Origin: Pyrinomonas methylaliphatogenes
GTDB taxonomy: Bacteria; Acidobacteriota; Blastocatellia; Pyrinomonadales; Pyrinomonadaceae
Direction: 5' to 3'
Assembly (NCBI RefSeq): GCF_000820845.2
Contig: NZ_CBXV010000002.1
Location: forward strand, 62,001 to 126,000
DNA length: 64,000 nucleotides
The position numbers were made by a program, and so were the translations under genes. This document shows, one piece after another, positions 47,965 to 56,673 of the stretch (positions are counted from its first letter, which is position 1; every line of letters starts with the position of its first letter). Below the pieces are notes generated by a model, which was not told the DNA's origin, did no database searches, and saw only the letters and a program-made list of their open reading frames with translations.

Positions 47965-48002
47965 AACGCCTTGCGCGCTTTGGCAAGGCGTTCTTTTCTT
48001 TT
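47965..48002 (+). terminator. Terminator after the monooxygenase gene
   Basis: A perfect 9-bp stem AACGCCTTG/CAAGGCGTT with a 10 nt loop is followed by CTTTTCTTTT, 15 nt after the monooxygenase stop. Confidence 0.88.
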
Positions 48003-48066
48003 GCGAAATCTCGCGCGAGCGGCTTCCCTTTCACGGGATTTGCGCGCTTTGGCAAGGCGTTCTTTT
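47971..48066. repeat. Terminator arm duplicated 69 nt downstream
   Basis: An identical 27-nt segment (TTGCGCGCTTTGGCAAGGCG, then TTCTTTT) occurs at 47971-47997 and 48040-48066. The first copy is the 3' half of the terminator; the second lacks the upstream arm. Confidence 0.9.
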
Positions 48067-48134
48067 GCGAAGGTCATCACGTCTGAACCAGCGCGCCCGA
48101 TCCATCTCCGGTCCAGCAGTTCTTCGCTGGCCGA

Positions 48135-48911
48135 TCACCTCTGCGTTCGCGACAAGAATCGCGCGATGCCTTGACGACAATCTTCGGTCATGCGCGCGAT
48201 CGCGTTTGTATCGGCGCCGGAGCGCAAAGCCGCCTCGAACGACATGCCGTCCATCTGGTAGAGCAAGCGTTTTGTGAGCACGACGGCAGAGCGGCTCCGA
48301 TCGGCGAATGTCGAAGCGTAGCGCTCGACCTCCGAAGCGAAGCTTTCATCGGGGAAGACGCGGTTGATCAATCCGATCCGTTCCGCTTCGGCAGCGCTCA
48401 ACTCTTCACCTCGCGCGATCAATTCGAAGGCCCGTTTCTCCGACACGTTGCGCCGTAAGATGGCCATCACCATCGCCGGCACGAATCCGATCTTCACTTC
48501 CGGATACCCGAACCGCGCCGATTCGGCGGCGAGGACGATATCGCACGCGGTCGCCAGACCGCAGCCGCCCGCCAGCGCGCGCCCGCGCACAGCCGCGATG
48601 ACGGGAATGCGCACGCGGCGAATGTTGAGGAAAAGCTCCATGAGCGTTTCGGCGTCCCGCAAGTTCTCAAGGATGGAACGCTCGGCGATGCGCTCGAGTT
48701 GCCGAAGGTCGGCCCCGGCGCAGAAATCCTTGCCCGCGCCAGTGATGATGACGGCGCGCACCGCTTCGTCGGCATCGGCCCGTCGCAACGCCGCATTCAA
48801 GCCCGCGACCAACTCGTCATCGAGCGCGTTTCTCTTCTCCGGGCGATTGAGAGTGATGACGGCGATCGCCCCGTCGATCGTGTAAAGGATCGGTCCAGTC
48901 GCTTCGTTCAT
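48135..48911 (-). CDS. Enoyl-CoA hydratase/isomerase family protein
   Basis: This 258-residue full-length crotonase has LNRPEKRNALDDEL, the first oxyanion region GKDFCAGADLRQL, and AAVRGRALAGGCGLATACDIVLA followed by EVKIGFVPAMV. The C-terminal helices (FLSRTQR end) are present, in contrast to the truncated paralogue at 35365. It probably hydrates enoyl-CoA in fatty-acid or branched-chain breakdown. It follows the epoxide-hydrolase-like gene by 24 nt on the same strand. Confidence 0.9.
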   Translation of the reverse strand: MNEATGPILYTIDGAIAVITLNRPEKRNALDDELVAGLNAALRRADADEAVRAVIITGAGKDFCAGADLRQLERIAERSILENLRDAETLMELFLNIRRVRIPVIAAVRGRALAGGCGLATACDIVLAAESARFGYPEVKIGFVPAMVMAILRRNVSEKRAFELIARGEELSAAEAERIGLINRVFPDESFASEVERYASTFADRSRSAVVLTKRLLYQMDGMSFEAALRSGADTNAIARMTEDCRQGIARFLSRTQR

Positions 48912-48935
48912 CTTTTCGCCCCCGCGAGAGTCGAA

Positions 48936-49853
48936 TCAGAAGGACATTTCGAGAAAACGCAAAAGCGCATCGTTGACTTCGATCGGCGATTCCTGCTGCA
49001 CCCAATGCCCGGTCGTCGGCAACCTCACCTCCATGTAGGGAGCATCGATGAGATCGCGCACGCCCGCCACAGTTTGCGGCAGAATGGCGAAGTCGCGCTC
49101 GCCATAGATGAACAGCGTCGGCACGCGCACGCGCCCCGCCGCAGTCTTTACGCCGCGCAACAACGCGACCAAACTGGCCCACAATATGGCCCGGTTCGCG
49201 CGATAGTAGTTGAGCGCTGCGGTCAAGGCGCTGAGGCCGTTCGCTTGACGAAGCGCCAATTTGTAACACGCGAGATCTTCATCAGTGAAAGTGCCGCGCC
49301 GCGCCGTGCGTTTGAAGAGGCTTTCGAGGAGGGCGAAATCGCCAGCTCCGATCAACAACTCAGGCAAATAGGGAAGCTGAAAGAAGAACGCATACCAACT
49401 GCTGAGGGCTTGCGCCCAACTCATGTTCTTCAGCCAGACGGCCAATGGCGGGACCTGCAACGCGGCGAGCTTCCACACCGCCTCTGGACAACTCTGGGCC
49501 ACCGCCCAAGCGATGGCTGCGCCCCAATCGTGCCCGACTAGACCAGCGCGCTCGACGCCGAAGTGGCGGATCAAACCGACCACATCTTCGACGAGCGCAG
49601 CGAGGCGATATTCGCCCAACCCTTTCGGCTTATCGCTCAAGTTGTAGCCGCGCAGATCGGGCGCGACGACGCGATACCGCTCGCCGAGCGCGAGCAACTG
49701 GTAGCGCCATGAATACCAACATTCGGGGAAGCCGTGAAGCAGTAAGACTAATGGTTCGCCTTCGCCTCGCTCGACGTAATGCAAGCGCACGCGGCCAACC
49801 TGCGCATAGCCGTGGCGCAAAGGGCGCTTCGAACCTTTCAACTCATCTCCCAT
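48936..49853 (-). CDS. Alpha/beta-hydrolase, epoxide-hydrolase-like
   Basis: This 305-residue protein has the oxyanion motif LLLHGFPECWYSWRYQ, APDLRGYNLSDKP, and the nucleophile elbow GHDWGAAIAW with an Asp nucleophile, as in soluble epoxide hydrolases and haloalkane dehalogenases. A cap region with SWYAFFFQLPYLPE follows, then YGERDFAILPQ with the acid and TTGHWVQQESP with the catalytic His. HGFPE and GHDWGA favour epoxide hydrolase. It lies within a minus-strand run of genes for CoA metabolism. Confidence 0.88.
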   Translation of the reverse strand: MGDELKGSKRPLRHGYAQVGRVRLHYVERGEGEPLVLLLHGFPECWYSWRYQLLALGERYRVVAPDLRGYNLSDKPKGLGEYRLAALVEDVVGLIRHFGVERAGLVGHDWGAAIAWAVAQSCPEAVWKLAALQVPPLAVWLKNMSWAQALSSWYAFFFQLPYLPELLIGAGDFALLESLFKRTARRGTFTDEDLACYKLALRQANGLSALTAALNYYRANRAILWASLVALLRGVKTAAGRVRVPTLFIYGERDFAILPQTVAGVRDLIDAPYMEVRLPTTGHWVQQESPIEVNDALLRFLEMSF

Positions 49854-49933
49854 CTTGTCCGAAACAGACGGCTGATCCCAACGCCTCTCGAATCGACCGA
49901 ATTGGCCCGACCGAGCGGCCCATCGAGAGGCGG

Positions 49934-50284
49934 TTAACTTTCGAGCAGACCAAGCGCACGCGCTTCATCGTCCGGGATCTCGATCTCCATGCGCAAAAGC
50001 GCTGTTGAAAAGGTCTTCCCCTGCGCATCGGTCATCAAAGAGACGGTCCCGCCGCCGCCCAGACTCTCATGCAGCAGGAAGTTGAGCGCGCACAGGTTGG
50101 GCAACTCGAACCGCTCGACTCCGCCGCGGCAGATGCCTTTGAAATGCTCGCGCACGCGCTCAGCCGTCACTTCGCGCACAAGTATCGGATAATACTCCTC
50201 ACGCAACGCGATCAGCCCGATGTTGGCCGTATCGCCCTTGTCGCCAGAACGCGCATGGGCCAATTTCAAAAGCTTAATTCGCAT
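49934..50284 (-). CDS. AtuA-related protein (C-terminal AtuA-like domain)
   Basis: ATG 50284 gives 116 residues beginning RIKLLKLAHARSGDKGDT, the hallmark of the small AtuA-related proteins. They match the C-terminal part of acyclic terpene utilisation protein AtuA (DUF1446). The open frame extends to 50317 without conserved sequence. The function is unknown; such proteins are usually found beside a large DUF1446 partner and acyl-CoA enzymes. Here the partner is not adjacent, but an enoyl-CoA hydratase and a hydrolase follow on the same strand. Confidence 0.85.
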   Translation of the reverse strand: MRIKLLKLAHARSGDKGDTANIGLIALREEYYPILVREVTAERVREHFKGICRGGVERFELPNLCALNFLLHESLGGGGTVSLMTDAQGKTFSTALLRMEIEIPDDEARALGLLES

Positions 50285-50359
50285 AGCTTCGCCGAAACGA
50301 TAGGCGATGAGGGGCACGCTTTACGCTGCAGCGTCGTCCATCACCCGATCGCCATTCGC

Positions 50360-51154
50360 TCACCTGATGACTCCCGCAAGCGGGCTCGATGCGCTCGCGT
50401 AAAGCCGCTTCGGCATGCGTCCCGCAAGATAGGCCAGGCGTCCCGCTTCGACCGCAAGGCGCATCGCGCGAGCCATCTGTTCGGGATGTTGCGCTTCGGC
50501 GATCGCCGTGTTCATCAAGACCGCGTCCGCCCCGAGCTCCATCGCGATCGCCGCGTCGCTCGCCGTTCCCACGCCCGCATCGACGATCAGGATCGCATCG
50601 GGCAACTGCTCGCGCAGGATGCGCAGGTTGGTCGGGTTCTGCACGCCCAAGCCGGAACCGATCGGCGCCGCAAGCGGCATCACGGCAGCGCACCCTACAT
50701 CCAAAAGCTTCTTGGCGACGATGAGATCATCCGTGACATAAGGGAGCACGACGAAATCCTCTTTGACGAGAATGCGCGCCGCTTCGATCGTCTGCTCATT
50801 ATCGGGGAAGAGCGTCGTCTGATCGCCGATCACTTCGAGCTTGATCCAGTTTGTGCCGAGCGCTTCGCGCGCCAAACGAGCCGTTCGCACAGCCTCTTCG
50901 ACCGTATAACAGCCGGCTGTGTTCGGCAGGATCATCAACTTCGGGTCCAGATGATCGAGGAAAGATTCGACTCTTCGGTCCAACGGCACGCGACGGACGG
51001 CGACCGTGACGATCTCCGCGCCCGAAGCCGCATGTGCCGCTTTCATCTCCTCGTAGCTACGATACTTCCCCGTCCCGACGATGAGCCGCGATTTGAATCG
51101 CCGCCCGGCGATCTCCAAAGCCTCATCGAAAATTGCCGATCTTGTCGCAATCAT
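50360..51154 (-). CDS. thiG: Thiazole synthase ThiG
   Basis: This 264-residue (beta/alpha)8 enzyme has [14 protein letters not shown], the catalytic lysine in [10 protein letters not shown], and the phosphate loops [12 protein letters not shown] and [27 protein letters not shown]. ThiG condenses deoxyxylulose phosphate, dehydroglycine and ThiS thiocarboxylate to the thiazole of thiamin. thiS lies upstream. No thiamin riboswitch was recognised upstream. Confidence 0.96.
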   Translation of the reverse strand: MIATRSAIFDEALEIAGRRFKSRLIVGTGKYRSYEEMKAAHAASGAEIVTVAVRRVPLDRRVESFLDHLDPKLMILPNTAGCYTVEEAVRTARLAREALGTNWIKLEVIGDQTTLFPDNEQTIEAARILVKEDFVVLPYVTDDLIVAKKLLDVGCAAVMPLAAPIGSGLGVQNPTNLRILREQLPDAILIVDAGVGTASDAAIAMELGADAVLMNTAIAEAQHPEQMARAMRLAVEAGRLAYLAGRMPKRLYASASSPLAGVIR

Positions 51155-51238
51155 TGAAAGCCTCGCCTCATACGTGGTCTGCTCGCCTTCAACTCTACCA
51201 CCACCACACCCCTGAGGCGAAGCGAGGGGCTTTGAGTT

Positions 51239-51541
51239 TTAAGACGAACGATCGAGATCGAACAGGCGATGAGCGGAGAGCTTCCCGCCAAATCCGCCGC
51301 CGACGAAATGCACGATCTCGATCCGATCGCCCTCGCGCAAAACGGTCTGCGGCCAATCGGCGCGCCGTATGACCTTACGGTTCAATTCGACGGCGATCCT
51401 CTCCGGAGCAAGCTCCAGCTCCTCGAGCAATCGGCTGAGAGTCAGACCTTCGGCGATCTCACGCTCTTCCCCATTGACGATGACTCGCACTCTGCCCACA
51501 TCCCGCTTAAGATTTTGCACCGAGCTGGAGAGAGTTTCCAC
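51239..51541 (-). CDS. thiS: Sulfur carrier ThiS with C-terminal extension
   Basis: This small ubiquitin-like protein has a core VRVIVNGEEREIAEGLTLSR, then LLEELELAPERIAVELN, then GDRIEIVHFVGGG. The reading frame starts with GTG 51541 and a shorter GTG start at 51490 fits typical ThiS better. Normally ThiS ends at its Gly-Gly, whose carboxylate is adenylated and thiolated by ThiF. Here 17 further residues (FGGKLSAHRLFDLDRSS) follow VGGG, so a cut or a second GG would be needed. It lies between an unknown gene and thiG. Confidence 0.82.
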   Translation of the reverse strand: METLSSSVQNLKRDVGRVRVIVNGEEREIAEGLTLSRLLEELELAPERIAVELNRKVIRRADWPQTVLREGDRIEIVHFVGGGFGGKLSAHRLFDLDRSS

Positions 51542-51543
51542 AT

Positions 51544-52296
51544 TCAGGCGTGATGAATCAAGCGGCGCAACTCGGCGCGGTGACCGTCTGCGCTCGCCTC
51601 GATCAGGATCGCGGCGCGGCCCGCCGTAAAGTGCGGAATCATGAGACGCAAAGTGGCGATCCCGTTATGGTCCGTGCGCGTGTTGAAGATGGTAGGCCGG
51701 AAGGTGGTCCCGAGGATCTTGACTTTCACAAAGGCGTTTGGAATCGCGCATGAGGGGCCATAACCGACGCGCACCGAAAGGACGACCGTCTCACCTGCGC
51801 GGAAATCGCGCTCCTCTAATAAAGAGAGTTGCAGATCATCGACGGACGAGGCAGGCAGATCGAGCCACGCGCTCGACTCCGAGCCGTTGGCTGGATGAGG
51901 GGCAAAGCGCGGCGCAACCTCAACCGTTGCGTCCGCGCTTTGCGCTTTTTTTTTGAGCGCTCCGCTCTCGCCGCCGCGCCGCTTGCCCTTGTGGGCAGAA
52001 GCGCCGTTGCCGTCAGCGCCCATCTGTTTGCCCATACGCCGCAGATCCTCTATCCGCCCCGCACGAATCGCGGCGCAGATCAGCTTATGCTGCCGTTGCA
52101 AACGCTCGATGAGCGCTGCTTCGTCAACCTTCCCATCAGTCATCAGATCATCGTAAGAGGTGCGTTTGCTGGCGAGGATCTCACCACCAACGTAGACGAG
52201 CGAAACGATGAGGCGCGCCTTCAACCCCTTGTCCTCTGTCTGTACATGGTAGATGGTGCCGTCAAACTCGATGTCCGTGTTGTATCCGGGAATCAC
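51544..52296 (-). CDS. Unknown two-domain protein upstream of thiS
   Basis: A GTG start at 52296 gives 250 residues. The N-terminal domain (about 1-90) contains NTDIEFDGTIYHVQTEDKG and LIVSLVYVGGEILASKRTSYDDL, a conserved-looking block that I associate with hypothetical proteins of Acidobacteriota. A low-complexity Lys/Arg/Gly/Ala segment (about 95-130) leads to a C-terminal beta-sandwich-like domain (VKVKILGTTFRPTIFNTRTDHNG, with LRLMIPHF), similar to Ig-like or carboxypeptidase-regulatory folds. No signal peptide. A possible promoter, TTGACC and TAGTTT 17 nt apart, lies at about 52360-52400 on the minus strand. No function is assigned. Confidence 0.7.
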   Translation of the reverse strand: MIPGYNTDIEFDGTIYHVQTEDKGLKARLIVSLVYVGGEILASKRTSYDDLMTDGKVDEAALIERLQRQHKLICAAIRAGRIEDLRRMGKQMGADGNGASAHKGKRRGGESGALKKKAQSADATVEVAPRFAPHPANGSESSAWLDLPASSVDDLQLSLLEERDFRAGETVVLSVRVGYGPSCAIPNAFVKVKILGTTFRPTIFNTRTDHNGIATLRLMIPHFTAGRAAILIEASADGHRAELRRLIHHA

Positions 52297-52598
52297 TTCA
52301 TCAAACCTCGCACAGGTGACCTAGGAGGCAAACAGGCTGGGTGCTCCCCTGTCCGCCGGAAGCACAGAGCAAAAACTACCACACACTTTTAAAACGGTCA
52401 ATTACCTGTTTAACACGCCCGCCCCTTAGTAGAGGCGAAGTCGTCATCACCGCCGAAGACCGAGCGCCTGCGAGCCCTTCTCATCTCGGTGACGGTGCTT
52501 GACACTCATTGGAGCATGCACTACGATTCACTTGTGCAACGATTCTCAATCTCCGAACAGGTCGTTGACTGCCGTGCCCTGCGATCGGGCGGAGGAAG
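52297..52598. other. Divergent promoter region between the unknown gene and nuoA
   Basis: No gene is seen. On the plus strand it holds the nuo promoter (52499-52527). On the minus strand a weaker TTGACC/TAGTTT pair precedes the unknown gene, followed by a GTGCT/AGCAC hairpin in its leader. Confidence 0.55.
52499..52527 (+). promoter_or_regulatory. Sigma-70-type promoter of the nuo operon
   Basis: TTGACA at 52499-52504 and TACGAT at 52522-52527 are separated by 17 nt, 72 nt upstream of the nuoA start. Confidence 0.7.
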
Positions 52599-53063
52599 AT
52601 GATGTTCGACCTGAAAGCTTACTTGCCAATCCTATTGATGTTCATCGTCGCGGCTGGATTTGCCGTCTCACAAGTTCTCATCTCGCAACTGATCGGTCCG
52701 AAGCGTCGCACGCCAACCAAACTCATGCCTTACGAGTGCGGTAAAGATCCGGTCGGATCGGCGCGCGAGCGTTTTTCGGTCAAGTTCTATCTGGTCGCGA
52801 TGATCTTCGTGCTGTTTGACATCGAGTTGATCTTCCTCGTCCCGTGGGCGGTAGTCTTCAAGCGGCTGGCCGGGCCGGAGTTCGGTTTGGGCACGCTCAT
52901 GTACGTCGAGATGATGCTCTTCATCGCGCTGCTCTTTGTCGGCTTCGTCTACATCTGGAAGAAGGGCATCCTCGATTGGAGCCAGGCGGCGCGGCAGGAG
53001 GCCGAAGCCGAGGCCGAGATGCTCGCCGGCCAGAGCGGAGAGAGGTTGCGTCGGGCAGCTTGA
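52599..53063 (+). CDS. nuoA: NADH-quinone oxidoreductase subunit A
   Basis: This 154-residue membrane subunit has three helices and the family signature [24 protein letters not shown], then [16 protein letters not shown]. Its start follows GGAGGAAG. The C-terminal 30 residues are longer and more acidic than usual ([13 protein letters not shown]). First gene of the nuo operon. Confidence 0.95.
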   Translation: MMFDLKAYLPILLMFIVAAGFAVSQVLISQLIGPKRRTPTKLMPYECGKDPVGSARERFSVKFYLVAMIFVLFDIELIFLVPWAVVFKRLAGPEFGLGTLMYVEMMLFIALLFVGFVYIWKKGILDWSQAARQEAEAEAEMLAGQSGERLRRAA

Positions 53064-53113
53064 GGGCACCGACGTTTTTGGTCCGTTACGGACGGTATAT
53101 CGAGGGGAGAGCT

Positions 53114-53743
53114 ATGGGACTAGAGAACATTCTGACCGAATCGTTGCCGGAAGTGCTGACGACGCGGCTCGATTCGCTGGTCAACTGGGCGCGCAAGTCG
53201 AGCCTCTGGCCAGCGACCTTCGGGCTCGCGTGTTGCGCCATCGAGATGATGAACGCGACGAGTTCGCGCAACGATCTGGCGCGGTTCGGAGCCGAGGTCT
53301 TTCGCGCTAGCCCGCGTCAGGCGGACGTGATGATCGTCTCGGGGCGCGTCTCGCGCAAGATGGCTCCCGTGCTGCGCCGCATCTACGACCAGATGCCGGA
53401 GCCGAAGTGGGTCATCTCGATGGGCGCGTGCGCCACGTCGGGCGGCGTCTTCGACAACTACGCCATCGTGCAGGGCGTGGACAAGATCGTGCCCGTTGAC
53501 GTCTACATTCCGGGTTGTCCGCCGCGCCCTGAAATGCTCGTGCACGCCATTATGATGTTGCAGGAGAAGGTGGCGAAAGAATCGTTGCGCGACCGCAAGG
53601 ACGCACCCGAAGAAGAATCGCGCCACGCCGTTTTGCCGGGCACGCTGCCCGTCACGGACCAGACGACGCGCGAGGCCAACGTCGTGCCGGAGTCGCGCCC
53701 GTACACGATCGCGTCGCGCCATGAACGGCGACGCTCTTCATAA
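53114..53743 (+). CDS. nuoB: NADH-quinone oxidoreductase subunit B
   Basis: ATG 53114, preceded by GAGGGGAGAGCT, gives 209 residues. The cysteines that ligate cluster N2 are in [20 protein letters not shown] and [10 protein letters not shown]. NuoB passes electrons from the hydrophilic arm to quinone. The C-terminal 40 residues after the core are an extra hydrophilic tail. The frame is open upstream into nuoA, but that part is a shadow. Confidence 0.96.
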   Translation: MGLENILTESLPEVLTTRLDSLVNWARKSSLWPATFGLACCAIEMMNATSSRNDLARFGAEVFRASPRQADVMIVSGRVSRKMAPVLRRIYDQMPEPKWVISMGACATSGGVFDNYAIVQGVDKIVPVDVYIPGCPPRPEMLVHAIMMLQEKVAKESLRDRKDAPEEESRHAVLPGTLPVTDQTTREANVVPESRPYTIASRHERRRSS

Positions 53744-53765
53744 GATTTGAACGAACGGGTGATCA

Positions 53766-54284
53766 ATGGCCGAAGAGCAGAAGAGTGCGCAGAAAGTCGC
53801 GCCGCTGCCGCTCGCGCAGCTGGTAGCGGCGCTCAAGCGTGAGCATCCCGAATGGATCAGCGAAGTGCGCGAAGCGCTTGGCGAGACGACCATCATCGTC
53901 CCGCGCGAACACCTGATCGAACTCTGCCGCTACCTGAAGACGACGCCCGGATATGACTTCAACATGCTGGTTGACATCTGCGGCGTCGATCGCGGGCCGG
54001 AAGAAGAACCGCGCTTCGAGGTCAACTACCATCTCTTCTCGACGGTGAGCTATCACCGGTTGCGTCTGAAAGTTTTGCTCAACGAAGACGACGTGCATGT
54101 GCCGACGGCGACGGTAGTGTGGCGCACGGCCAACTGGCACGAGCGCGAAACCTACGACATGTTCGGCATCATCTTCGATGGGCACCCCGATCTGCGGCGC
54201 ATCCTCTTGCCGGAAGATTGGCAAGGACATCCGTTGAGAAAGGATTTCCCGCTGCGCGGCTATGAACCGTACAGCTTGAAGTAG
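53766..54284 (+). CDS. nuoC: NADH-quinone oxidoreductase subunit C
   Basis: This 172-residue peripheral subunit has the 30-kDa family pattern FNMLVDICGVD, YHRLRLKV and the signature WHERETYDMFGIIFDGHPDLRRILLPEDW followed by HPLRKDFPL. NuoC and NuoD are separate genes here. Confidence 0.95.
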   Translation: MAEEQKSAQKVAPLPLAQLVAALKREHPEWISEVREALGETTIIVPREHLIELCRYLKTTPGYDFNMLVDICGVDRGPEEEPRFEVNYHLFSTVSYHRLRLKVLLNEDDVHVPTATVVWRTANWHERETYDMFGIIFDGHPDLRRILLPEDWQGHPLRKDFPLRGYEPYSLK

Positions 54285-54314
54285 GCGCGATAGGGCGTTT
54301 CGGAGAGGACGCCG

Positions 54315-54893
54315 ATGGCAACGCAACTGACGCAATCGTTCACGGTCGCCGATCTCGAAGCTCTGCCGGAAGACGGCAACAGGTATAAGCTGATCGGAGG
54401 CGAACTATTCGTGTCGCGCGCGCCACGCCTTTTCCATCAACTGTCGCTAAAAAACATCCTCGGGCCACTTTTCGTCTTTCTCGAAGAGAACCCGATCGGC
54501 GTGGTCATTCCGGAGCCGGGCGTCATCTTCGGCGAACACGATGCGGTGCAGCCCGACATCGTCCTCATCTCGGCGGAGCGGTTCGATGAAGCCGTCTCTC
54601 CAGATGGCGAGCTGATCGCCGCGCCGGATCTGGTGATCGAGATACTTTCGCCGGACAAACAGAACGCGCGGCGCGATCGCGAGTTGAAGCGCAAGCTCTA
54701 CGCCGCGCACGGCGTGAAGGAGTGCTGGATCGTGGACCAGCTCGCCCTGCGCGTGGAAGTTTACCGTCTCGGACCGGAAGGGTTGAAGCTCGCCGAAACG
54801 CGCGACGTAGGCGAGCAGGTGACATCGCCTTTGCTGCCCGGTTTCAGTCTGCCGGTGGCGAAGATCTTCAAGTTCTCTGTGAGCAAACGATGA
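54315..54893 (+). CDS. Uma2-family (DUF820) protein embedded in the nuo operon
   Basis: This 192-residue protein has the Uma2 signatures ALPEDGNRYKLIGGELFVS, AVQPDIVLISAER and PDLVIEILSPDKQNARRDRELKRKLYAAHGVKECWIVD. These carry the conserved Asp-Glu-Lys pattern of this PD-(D/E)xK-related family. The family is widespread and often multi-copy in Acidobacteriota and cyanobacteria, with no settled function despite the endonuclease label. It sits between nuoC and nuoD; its stop overlaps the nuoD start (ATGA), so nuoD translation is likely coupled to it. Confidence 0.88.
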   Translation: MATQLTQSFTVADLEALPEDGNRYKLIGGELFVSRAPRLFHQLSLKNILGPLFVFLEENPIGVVIPEPGVIFGEHDAVQPDIVLISAERFDEAVSPDGELIAAPDLVIEILSPDKQNARRDRELKRKLYAAHGVKECWIVDQLALRVEVYRLGPEGLKLAETRDVGEQVTSPLLPGFSLPVAKIFKFSVSKR

Positions 54894-56110
54894 GCACGAC
54901 CGTTCGGAACATTCCGCCGCAGTTTGAAGTCATCGATCGTCCGCTCGAGACGCAGATGACCCTTTCGATGGGTCCGCAGCACCCTTCGACGCACGGCGTG
55001 TTGCGCCTGGAGTTGGTGCTCGACGGCGAGATGGTCGTCAAATGCGTGCCCGACATCGGCTATCTCCACACGGGGATGGAGAAGCTGTTCGAGTACAAGA
55101 AATACCAACAAGGCATCGTCATCACGGACCGGATGGATTACTTGAATCCGCTCGGCAACAACTTGGGCTACGTGATGGCGATCGAAAAGCTTCTGCAACT
55201 GGAGATCCCCGAACGCGCGCAGATCATCCGCGTGATGATGTGCGAGCTGCAGCGCATCGCCTCGCACATGGTCTGGTTGGGAACGCACGCGCTCGATCTC
55301 GGCGCGATGTCGGTCTTCTTCTACGCTTTCCGCGAACGCGAGAAGATCCTGAACTTGATCGAAGCGGCGTCGGGCGGGCGTTTGACGCCGTCATACTTCC
55401 GCGTCGGCGGCTTGATGATGGATCTACCGCCGGGGTTCGAGCGGCGCGTGCGCCAATTTCTCGATACTTTCCCCAAAGCGCTCGACGATTTTCACACGCT
55501 GTTGACTGAAAACAAGATCTTCCAAAAGCGCACGCAAGGGATCGGCGTCATCTCCGCCGAAGATGCCATCGACTGGGGCGTCACCGGCCCATCGCTTCGC
55601 GGAAGCGGCGTCAAGATCGACGTGCGCAAAACGAACCCGTATTCGGGTTACGAGACCTACGACTTCGAGATCCCGGTCGAAACCGGCGGCGATGTCTGGT
55701 CGCGCTACCTGGTGCGGATGCGCGAACTCGAAGAATCGTTGAAGATCATCCGCCAAGCGCTCGACCGCCTGCGTCCCGGTCCGGTCAAAGCGGATGCGCC
55801 GAAGGTGGTCTTGCCCGAGCGCGAAGCGATGAAGACGCACATGGATGCGCTCATCCATCACTTCCTGATCATCGCCGAAGGCTTCAACGTGCCGCCCGGC
55901 GAGGTCTACCACGCGATCGAAGGCTCTAAAGGGGAGCTCGGCTTTTACATCAAATCGGACGGTGGACCGCGCCCGGCCCGCGTGCACGTGCGCGCGCCGA
56001 GCTTTGTGAACCTTTCGGCGCTGCCGCATATGGTCCAAGGCGAGATGATCGCCGATGTGGTCGCCGTGATCGGTTCGATCGACATCGTGCTCGGAGAGAT
56101 CGATAGATGA
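54890..56110 (+). CDS. nuoD: NADH-quinone oxidoreductase subunit D
   Basis: ATG 54890 overlaps the uma2 stop and gives 406 residues. The signature MTLSMGPQHPSTHGVLRLEL, PDIGYLHTGMEKL and the C-terminal KGELGFYIKSDGGPRPARVHVRAPSF (49-kDa subunit) are present. NuoD forms the quinone pocket with NuoB. The upstream open frame belongs to uma2 and is a shadow. Confidence 0.96.
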   Translation: MSTTVRNIPPQFEVIDRPLETQMTLSMGPQHPSTHGVLRLELVLDGEMVVKCVPDIGYLHTGMEKLFEYKKYQQGIVITDRMDYLNPLGNNLGYVMAIEKLLQLEIPERAQIIRVMMCELQRIASHMVWLGTHALDLGAMSVFFYAFREREKILNLIEAASGGRLTPSYFRVGGLMMDLPPGFERRVRQFLDTFPKALDDFHTLLTENKIFQKRTQGIGVISAEDAIDWGVTGPSLRGSGVKIDVRKTNPYSGYETYDFEIPVETGGDVWSRYLVRMRELEESLKIIRQALDRLRPGPVKADAPKVVLPEREAMKTHMDALIHHFLIIAEGFNVPPGEVYHAIEGSKGELGFYIKSDGGPRPARVHVRAPSFVNLSALPHMVQGEMIADVVAVIGSIDIVLGEIDR

Positions 56111-56155
56111 TGGGCATTTGGGAGATCGAATCTTCGTGAACTTCCCTGGTGAATC

Positions 56156-56662
56156 ATGAACCCGTTACCGAAAGAGATCGAAGAGGAGATTCAAAGCTTT
56201 TCGCCGGAAGTCGAGGCCGAAATAGATCGGCACATCGCCAAGTATCCGGTCAAGCGGTCGGCCATCTTGCCGATCATGTTCATCGTCCAGCGCGAGCGCG
56301 GCTATCTGGATGCGGCAGGCATCGCCTACATCGCGCGCCGGTTGGATTTGACGATCACGGACGTGTGGGAAGTCGCCACTTTCTACACGATGATCAATCT
56401 GAAGCCGGTCGGCAAGTATCACATTCAGGTCTGCCGCACGCTCTCGTGCCAACTGCTTGGCGCTGAAAAGATCGTCGAGCACATCTCGAAGAGGCTCGGC
56501 ATCAAGCCGGGCGAAACGACCCCCGATGGGCGCTTCACGCTCTCGTGGGTCGAATGCTTGGGTTCATGCGGCACGGCTCCGGCGATGCAGATCGGGTTCG
56601 ACTACTACGAGAACCTGACGCCGGAGAGAGTCGATGAGATTCTGGATTCGTTGAAGGAGTAG
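56156..56662 (+). CDS. nuoE: NADH-quinone oxidoreductase subunit E
   Basis: This 168-residue thioredoxin-like ferredoxin has the 2Fe-2S ligands in VCRTLSCQLLG and VECLGSCGTAPAMQIG. It has the usual helical N-terminus (AILPIMFIVQRERGYL). It is the 24-kDa subunit of the NADH module. Confidence 0.95.
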   Translation: MNPLPKEIEEEIQSFSPEVEAEIDRHIAKYPVKRSAILPIMFIVQRERGYLDAAGIAYIARRLDLTITDVWEVATFYTMINLKPVGKYHIQVCRTLSCQLLGAEKIVEHISKRLGIKPGETTPDGRFTLSWVECLGSCGTAPAMQIGFDYYENLTPERVDEILDSLKE

Positions 56663-56673
56663 ATCGGGTGAAC

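Noticed and set aside
51155-51238. Thiamin riboswitch near thiG/thiS
   Set aside because: No conserved TPP-riboswitch elements (such as CTGAGA with its partner helices) were seen here or before the upstream unknown gene.
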